A stretch of DNA of 64,000 nt from positions 310,001 through 374,000 of the forward strand of contig NZ_MPIN01000009.1 of assembly GCF_001887355.1 (NCBI RefSeq). Reading direction: 5' to 3'. Under the pieces are notes generated by a model. The model was not told the origin of the DNA. It did no database searches and worked only from the letters and a program-made list of their open reading frames with translations. Position numbers and translations under genes: made by a program. This DNA is from Cystobacter ferrugineus (GTDB taxonomy: Bacteria; Myxococcota; Myxococcia; Myxococcales; Myxococcaceae). Below are positions 60,685 through 64,000 of this stretch, one piece after another. Positions within the stretch are counted from its first letter, which is position 1. Each line of letters starts with the position of its first letter.

Positions 60685-62220
60685 ATGAAAAAGGTGGAGG
60701 GTGCGTTTGTCCTGTGGATGGGCATCGGCTGGCTCAGCGGCTGCGGCGGCTCCGGAGAGACGGAGCCGCCAGACGATCGCTGTGTGGCAACGGTGGGAGT
60801 GGATATCCTGCCAGGGCAGTTCCCGAACGAAGTCGATCTCCAGTCCGACGCGAACCTGGAGGTGGCGGTCCTGTCCACGGATGGGTTGGCCGCGGGGGAG
60901 GCCGACCCGCGCACCGCGACCCTGGAGAGTCCAGACGGCTCCAGGACGGCGAGCGCGCTCGAGACGCTGGAGCAACGGGACGTGAACGCGGATGGCCACC
61001 CCGACCCGGTGCTTCGCTTCTCGATTCCCACCCTGGTGGACGCGGGCGTGCTCCACCCCGACGCGGCTCGCCTGACGTTCAGGATCAGCACCACCTCGGG
61101 AGAGCGGCTCACCGGCTGTGATCGCATCGTGGCGGCCGGTCGCGCGCACGTGAGGCTACCCATGCCAGGAGGCGTTCACGAGGTGGGCACGACCGTCTAC
61201 CATTGGGAGGACGCGGCACGCCGGGAGACCTTCAGTGGGGCCGTCCACGAGAACCGCGAGTTGATGGTCCGGTTCTGGTACCCCTCGGTCCCTCAGCCGC
61301 ACGCACAGCCGGGCTCGTACTTCCTCGACACGTACGAGGGGGCGTTGGCGGCGACGTCACAGAAACTACCAGCACGGTTCTTCGATTTCTTCTACGGCCA
61401 CGCCGTGCTCGAGGCTCCGCTGGCGGGCTCGTCCGAGAGGTTCCCCGTTCTCGTCCTGTCTCCCGGATACGGCATGTCGCCCGCGTTGTACTCCGGTTTC
61501 GCCGAGGAGCTCGCGAGCCGGGGGTACGTGGTCGCGGCCATCTCGCACACACATTCCAGCGGCCCGGTGGTCTTCCCCGACGGCCGCGTGGCTCGGCGGA
61601 CCGTCGAGCTCGGGCTGTTCAACGCGAACCCTGTGGCCGATGTCTGGTTGGCGGATGCGCGATTCGTACTCGACCAACTGGAGCGGATGGATGGCTCGGA
61701 TCCGCGGGGGCGGTTCACCAAGAGGCTGGACCTCGACCGGATCGGGATGCTCGGGCACTCATTCGGTGGAGCCACCGCGGGGAACATCTGCGTGAGCGAC
61801 GACCGGGTGAAGGCCGGCGCGAATCTGGATGGCACGTTCCAGGGCAACGACTACACGCGCGGCTGCGACGAGCCCTTCCTGCTCATGCATGCGGGACAGA
61901 AGGACGGAACGCACCAGGACTTCCTCCACGCGCTTCGCGCGGTCGGCTACGAGCTGACGTTCCCCACGGCCGGACACGCCAGCTTCAGCGACCTCCCATT
62001 CGGGATCGAGCTGATGCGGAGCTTTGGTGCCAATCCGGGAGACGAGCTGGAAATCGGAGCGCTCGATGGAGCGCGCGGTCTCGGGCTGATGAGGGAGTAC
62101 CTGGTGGCCTTCTTCGACAAGCACCTGTCGGGCGTGCCGAGCCCACTGCTCGAGGGCGGCTCGGTGGATCGCGGCGACGTGAGACTCACCGTCCACGCAC
62201 GCCCACGACGTCGCGGATGA
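60685..62220 (+). CDS. Lipoprotein alpha/beta hydrolase, PAF-acetylhydrolase-like
   Basis: A 511-residue exported protein starting 13 bases after the previous gene with GGAGGTG upstream. The signal ends at WLSGC, a good lipobox. An N-terminal beta domain (about 30-150) precedes the hydrolase: the oxyanion region FPVLVLSPGYGMSPALYSGF, nucleophile elbow GMLGHSFGGAT and, near the end, FPTAGHASFSDL for the His. The order and the long insertions match platelet-activating-factor acetylhydrolase-type esterases. Likely a surface phospholipase or ester hydrolase in the same transcription unit as the peptidase/propeller/barrel protein. Confidence 0.85.
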   Translation: MKKVEGAFVLWMGIGWLSGCGGSGETEPPDDRCVATVGVDILPGQFPNEVDLQSDANLEVAVLSTDGLAAGEADPRTATLESPDGSRTASALETLEQRDVNADGHPDPVLRFSIPTLVDAGVLHPDAARLTFRISTTSGERLTGCDRIVAAGRAHVRLPMPGGVHEVGTTVYHWEDAARRETFSGAVHENRELMVRFWYPSVPQPHAQPGSYFLDTYEGALAATSQKLPARFFDFFYGHAVLEAPLAGSSERFPVLVLSPGYGMSPALYSGFAEELASRGYVVAAISHTHSSGPVVFPDGRVARRTVELGLFNANPVADVWLADARFVLDQLERMDGSDPRGRFTKRLDLDRIGMLGHSFGGATAGNICVSDDRVKAGANLDGTFQGNDYTRGCDEPFLLMHAGQKDGTHQDFLHALRAVGYELTFPTAGHASFSDLPFGIELMRSFGANPGDELEIGALDGARGLGLMREYLVAFFDKHLSGVPSPLLEGGSVDRGDVRLTVHARPRRRG

Positions 62221-62311
62221 CCTGGGCCCGCGGGAGCGGCTCACCGTTGGGGCCGAGAGTGACATCCCCGAAGGTGTCCAATCCGAGTCCCAGAGGTCTT
62301 GCCATGCGAAG

Positions 62312-63346
62312 TCAGGCCAAGGGCAGCGAGGAGGCCTGCTGCTCCTTGTTCAGCTTGCTGGCGATGTCCTTGAAGGACTGGTGGCCCACGGACATCAGCA
62401 GGAGACCGAAGCCCACCTGCTGCAGCGTCTGGCACAGCCACAGCACGTTCGCATACGCCAGCCCGCTGCTGTTGACCACCGAGGCGGGGAGGAACAGCGA
62501 CAGGCCCACCTTGATGGCGGCCTGGAAGGTGCCGAGCATGCCGGGCGCGGCGGGAATCATCACCCCCACCACCAGCACGCAGTTGAGCACGTAGGCCTGG
62601 AAGAGCGACAGGCTCATGGAGCCGAACGCGCGCGACAGCACGGCCATGCCCGCGCCGTTGAGCGCCCAATACAGGAGCGTGTAGAGGAAGAAGCCCGCCA
62701 TCTGGCGCCGGTTGGGCAACTGCCGCATGGCGCCCACGAACGAGTCCACCACGTCCGCCATCTTGTCCGCGAGGCCCGGCACCACCCGGCCCACCGTCTC
62801 GCGGACCAGCCGCACCGCGCGCTCCTGGTGCCACAGCGCGAACAGAAGGAAGACGAGCAAGCCCCCGAACCCCGCGAACATCAGGTTGGCACCCAGCTTC
62901 ACGTAGCGCATCCCGGGCACGTTCGTCGGCACGAAGAAGAGCAGCAGGCGCATCATCACGGCCACGAACATGCCATCCGTGATGCGCTCGAGCACCACCG
63001 AGGTCATCGCCGCGCTGCGCCGGATGGAGCTGCGCTGGGCGATGAGCAGGGGCCGGGCGAACTCACCCAGCCGGAAGGGCAGCACCAGCAGCATCATGAA
63101 GCCAATGCCCGAGGCCTCGTTCAACTTGCCGAAGGGCACCCGCTCCATCCCCGACAACAGGCAGCCCCAGCGCAGGGTGCGCGCCAGGTGGATGAGCGTC
63201 AGGATGCCGAAGTACGGCACCACCCATGCGTAGTTGGCCGACTTCAGGCTGGACAGCTGTGACTCCCAGTTCGTCTCCCGAAAGGCCCACCAGGAGAAGA
63301 GCAGGGTCACGACCAGACTGGCGACGAGTTTCACGGCACGTTTCAC
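62312..63346 (-). CDS. Flippase-like membrane protein (lysylphosphatidylglycerol synthase TM family, UPF0104)
   Basis: A 344-residue protein with eight or so helices starting at a GTG. Typical marks are WAFRETNWESQLSSLKSANY near the start, LRLGEFARPLLIAQR-like LPFRLGEFARPLLIAQRS, ERITDGMFVAVMMRLLLFF, and the glycine/proline-rich IPAAPGMLGTFQAAIKVGL. This is the flippase domain of MprF without the synthase part; such stand-alone members are thought to move lipids or lipid-linked molecules across the inner membrane. Confidence 0.88.
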   Translation of the reverse strand: MKRAVKLVASLVVTLLFSWWAFRETNWESQLSSLKSANYAWVVPYFGILTLIHLARTLRWGCLLSGMERVPFGKLNEASGIGFMMLLVLPFRLGEFARPLLIAQRSSIRRSAAMTSVVLERITDGMFVAVMMRLLLFFVPTNVPGMRYVKLGANLMFAGFGGLLVFLLFALWHQERAVRLVRETVGRVVPGLADKMADVVDSFVGAMRQLPNRRQMAGFFLYTLLYWALNGAGMAVLSRAFGSMSLSLFQAYVLNCVLVVGVMIPAAPGMLGTFQAAIKVGLSLFLPASVVNSSGLAYANVLWLCQTLQQVGFGLLLMSVGHQSFKDIASKLNKEQQASSLPLA

Positions 63347-63459
63347 GTCCGCCCGTATACCGCCCCCCTCGCCCGGACTCCAGGGGTTCCCTGTCTATTG
63401 CGCTTCCAGGAGACCAGGGCCGTGGCGGCGGGGCCCCCCAACGGTCAACCGACCACGCC

Positions 63460-63669
63460 TCAAGCGTCTCCCGGGGTCCGGTCCGGATGCTGATCCGACG
63501 GCAGCTCGTCCTCCTGCTCGTCCACCTGCCGGTCCGGGACCCGGTACTCCTCGCCGAGCCAGCGCCCCAGGTCCACCATGCGGCAGCGCTTGGAGCAGAA
63601 CGGAAACGCCGGGTTCTCGGCACGCGGAGCGACCGGCTTCCGGCAGATGGAACACTCTCGAACATTCAT
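63460..63669 (-). CDS. yacG: DNA gyrase inhibitor YacG-like zinc ribbon protein
   Basis: A 69-residue protein with the YacG zinc finger: CSICRKPV ... FPFCSKRCRMVDLGRWLGEE, four Cys as CxxC...CxxxC, then the conserved DLGRWL and YRVP. An acidic tail (EQEDELPSDQHPD) follows. In E. coli YacG binds GyrB and blocks gyrase. Length is normal for the family. The start is ATG at 63669, divergent from the CBS-domain gene. Confidence 0.88.
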   Translation of the reverse strand: MNVRECSICRKPVAPRAENPAFPFCSKRCRMVDLGRWLGEEYRVPDRQVDEQEDELPSDQHPDRTPGDA

Positions 63670-63730
63670 GGCCACGGCGTACTCATAAGCCTTGATCCCG
63701 CCCACGGCCAGCGCGTTTAGAGTCCCGCGC

Positions 63731-64000
63731 GTGGACGCTCCCGGTGAAGCGCACTTCCTCCTGCAAGGTGACCGGCTCTCCCGCGACTTCGTCTCGGTGG
63801 GCGTCGAGGACACCGTCGCCCAGGCGCTGGAGAAGATGCGCGCGGCGCCCGGCAGCAACGAGATCTTCTACTGCTACGCGTGCGATCCACAGGGCCGCCT
63901 GGTGGGCGTGGTGCCCATCCGCAAGCTCATCCGCGCGGCGCCCGACGAGCACATCGCCTCGCTCATGTTCACCCGTGTGGTGAAGCTGCCGGTGGACGCG
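63731..64000 (+). CDS. CBS-domain protein, N-terminus only (possibly MgtE-type Mg2+ transporter)
   Basis: Open to the window edge (90 residues visible). From a GTG at 63731: a short lead (LLQGDRLSRDFVSVGVED), then TVAQALEKMRAAPGSNEIFY, CDPQGRLVGVVPIRKLI and PDEHIASLMFTRVVKLPVDA. This is the CBS pair region as found in MgtE (…DPEGRLVGV...RDLLLADPD), but the MgtE N-terminal superhelix is missing. Whether a transporter domain follows lies outside the window. The start codon is uncertain because the frame is open farther upstream. Confidence 0.65.
   Translation, partial: MDAPGEAHFLLQGDRLSRDFVSVGVEDTVAQALEKMRAAPGSNEIFYCYACDPQGRLVGVVPIRKLIRAAPDEHIASLMFTRVVKLPVDA

Overview
The window is GC-rich DNA with the gene content of a predatory myxobacterium (Myxococcota, probably a Cystobacter/Archangium-type member of the Cystobacterineae). 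The taxon is inferred from four things: DUF2380-type and Cys-rich lipoprotein toxins with adjacent immunity genes, a MYXO-CTERM-like sorting tail, many secreted lipoproteins, and alpha-1,3-glucanases suited to attacking fungi. Strong third-position GC makes nearly every gene cast long antisense shadow frames. I left these out.

Layout. 1-2.2 kb: two secreted proteins of unknown function on the minus strand, one cut by the window edge. 2.8-6.75 kb: a kin-discrimination/toxin island with a small Cys-rich lipoprotein toxin plus candidate immunity gene, a decayed DUF45 metalloprotease, a nested inverted repeat, a tRNA with CAU anticodon and its terminator, and an intact DUF2380 lipoprotein toxin overlapping its immunity gene. 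6.9-12 kb: methyltransferase, P-type ATPase, MYXO-CTERM-like secreted protein. 12.3-19.2 kb: two GH87 alpha-1,3-glucanases around an orphan sugar-binding protein. 19.3-22.8 kb: TetR regulator divergent from a serine hydrolase, a tandem-cyclase-fold protein and a small membrane protein. 23-25.7 kb: a 29-residue-repeat secreted protein behind an operator-laden promoter, then a second, degenerate copy of the DUF2380 cassette whose immunity gene is intact. 25.7-30.9 kb: a compact biosynthetic cluster (KAS III-like protein lacking the nucleophilic Cys, ThDP enzyme, TetR, FAD monooxygenase) with a duplicated palindromic operator in the divergent promoter.

31-46.6 kb: hybrid histidine kinase-type sensor (GAF-PAS-HisKA), gamma-glutamyltransferase, PLP decarboxylase, UbiB-family kinase, a 1670-residue polytopic membrane protein with an N-terminal zinc ribbon, a bestrophin, a DNRLRE/beta-propeller lipoprotein and a dienelactone hydrolase. 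46.7-49.6 kb: a three-gene DyP-peroxidase operon with two unknown partners. 49.9-50.7 kb: a GDT1/TMEM165-family Mn exporter behind a yybP-ykoY manganese riboswitch. 50.8-54.2 kb: ribbon-helix-helix gene, overlapping mini-ORF, ABC exporter and membrane-anchored partner. 54.2-57.6 kb: desaturase with a NarL-type two-component pair. 57.7-64 kb: a HEXXH/beta-propeller/beta-barrel lipoprotein, a PAF-acetylhydrolase-like lipoprotein, a flippase-like protein, YacG, and the start of a CBS-domain protein.

The most interesting points are the duplicated toxin cassette (one toxin dead, its immunity gene kept), the Cys-less KAS III/ThDP/monooxygenase cluster with its operators, the paired GH87 enzymes, the operon around the DyP peroxidase, and the single-chain protease/propeller/barrel protein. 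All functional statements come from motif reading; no database search was run.
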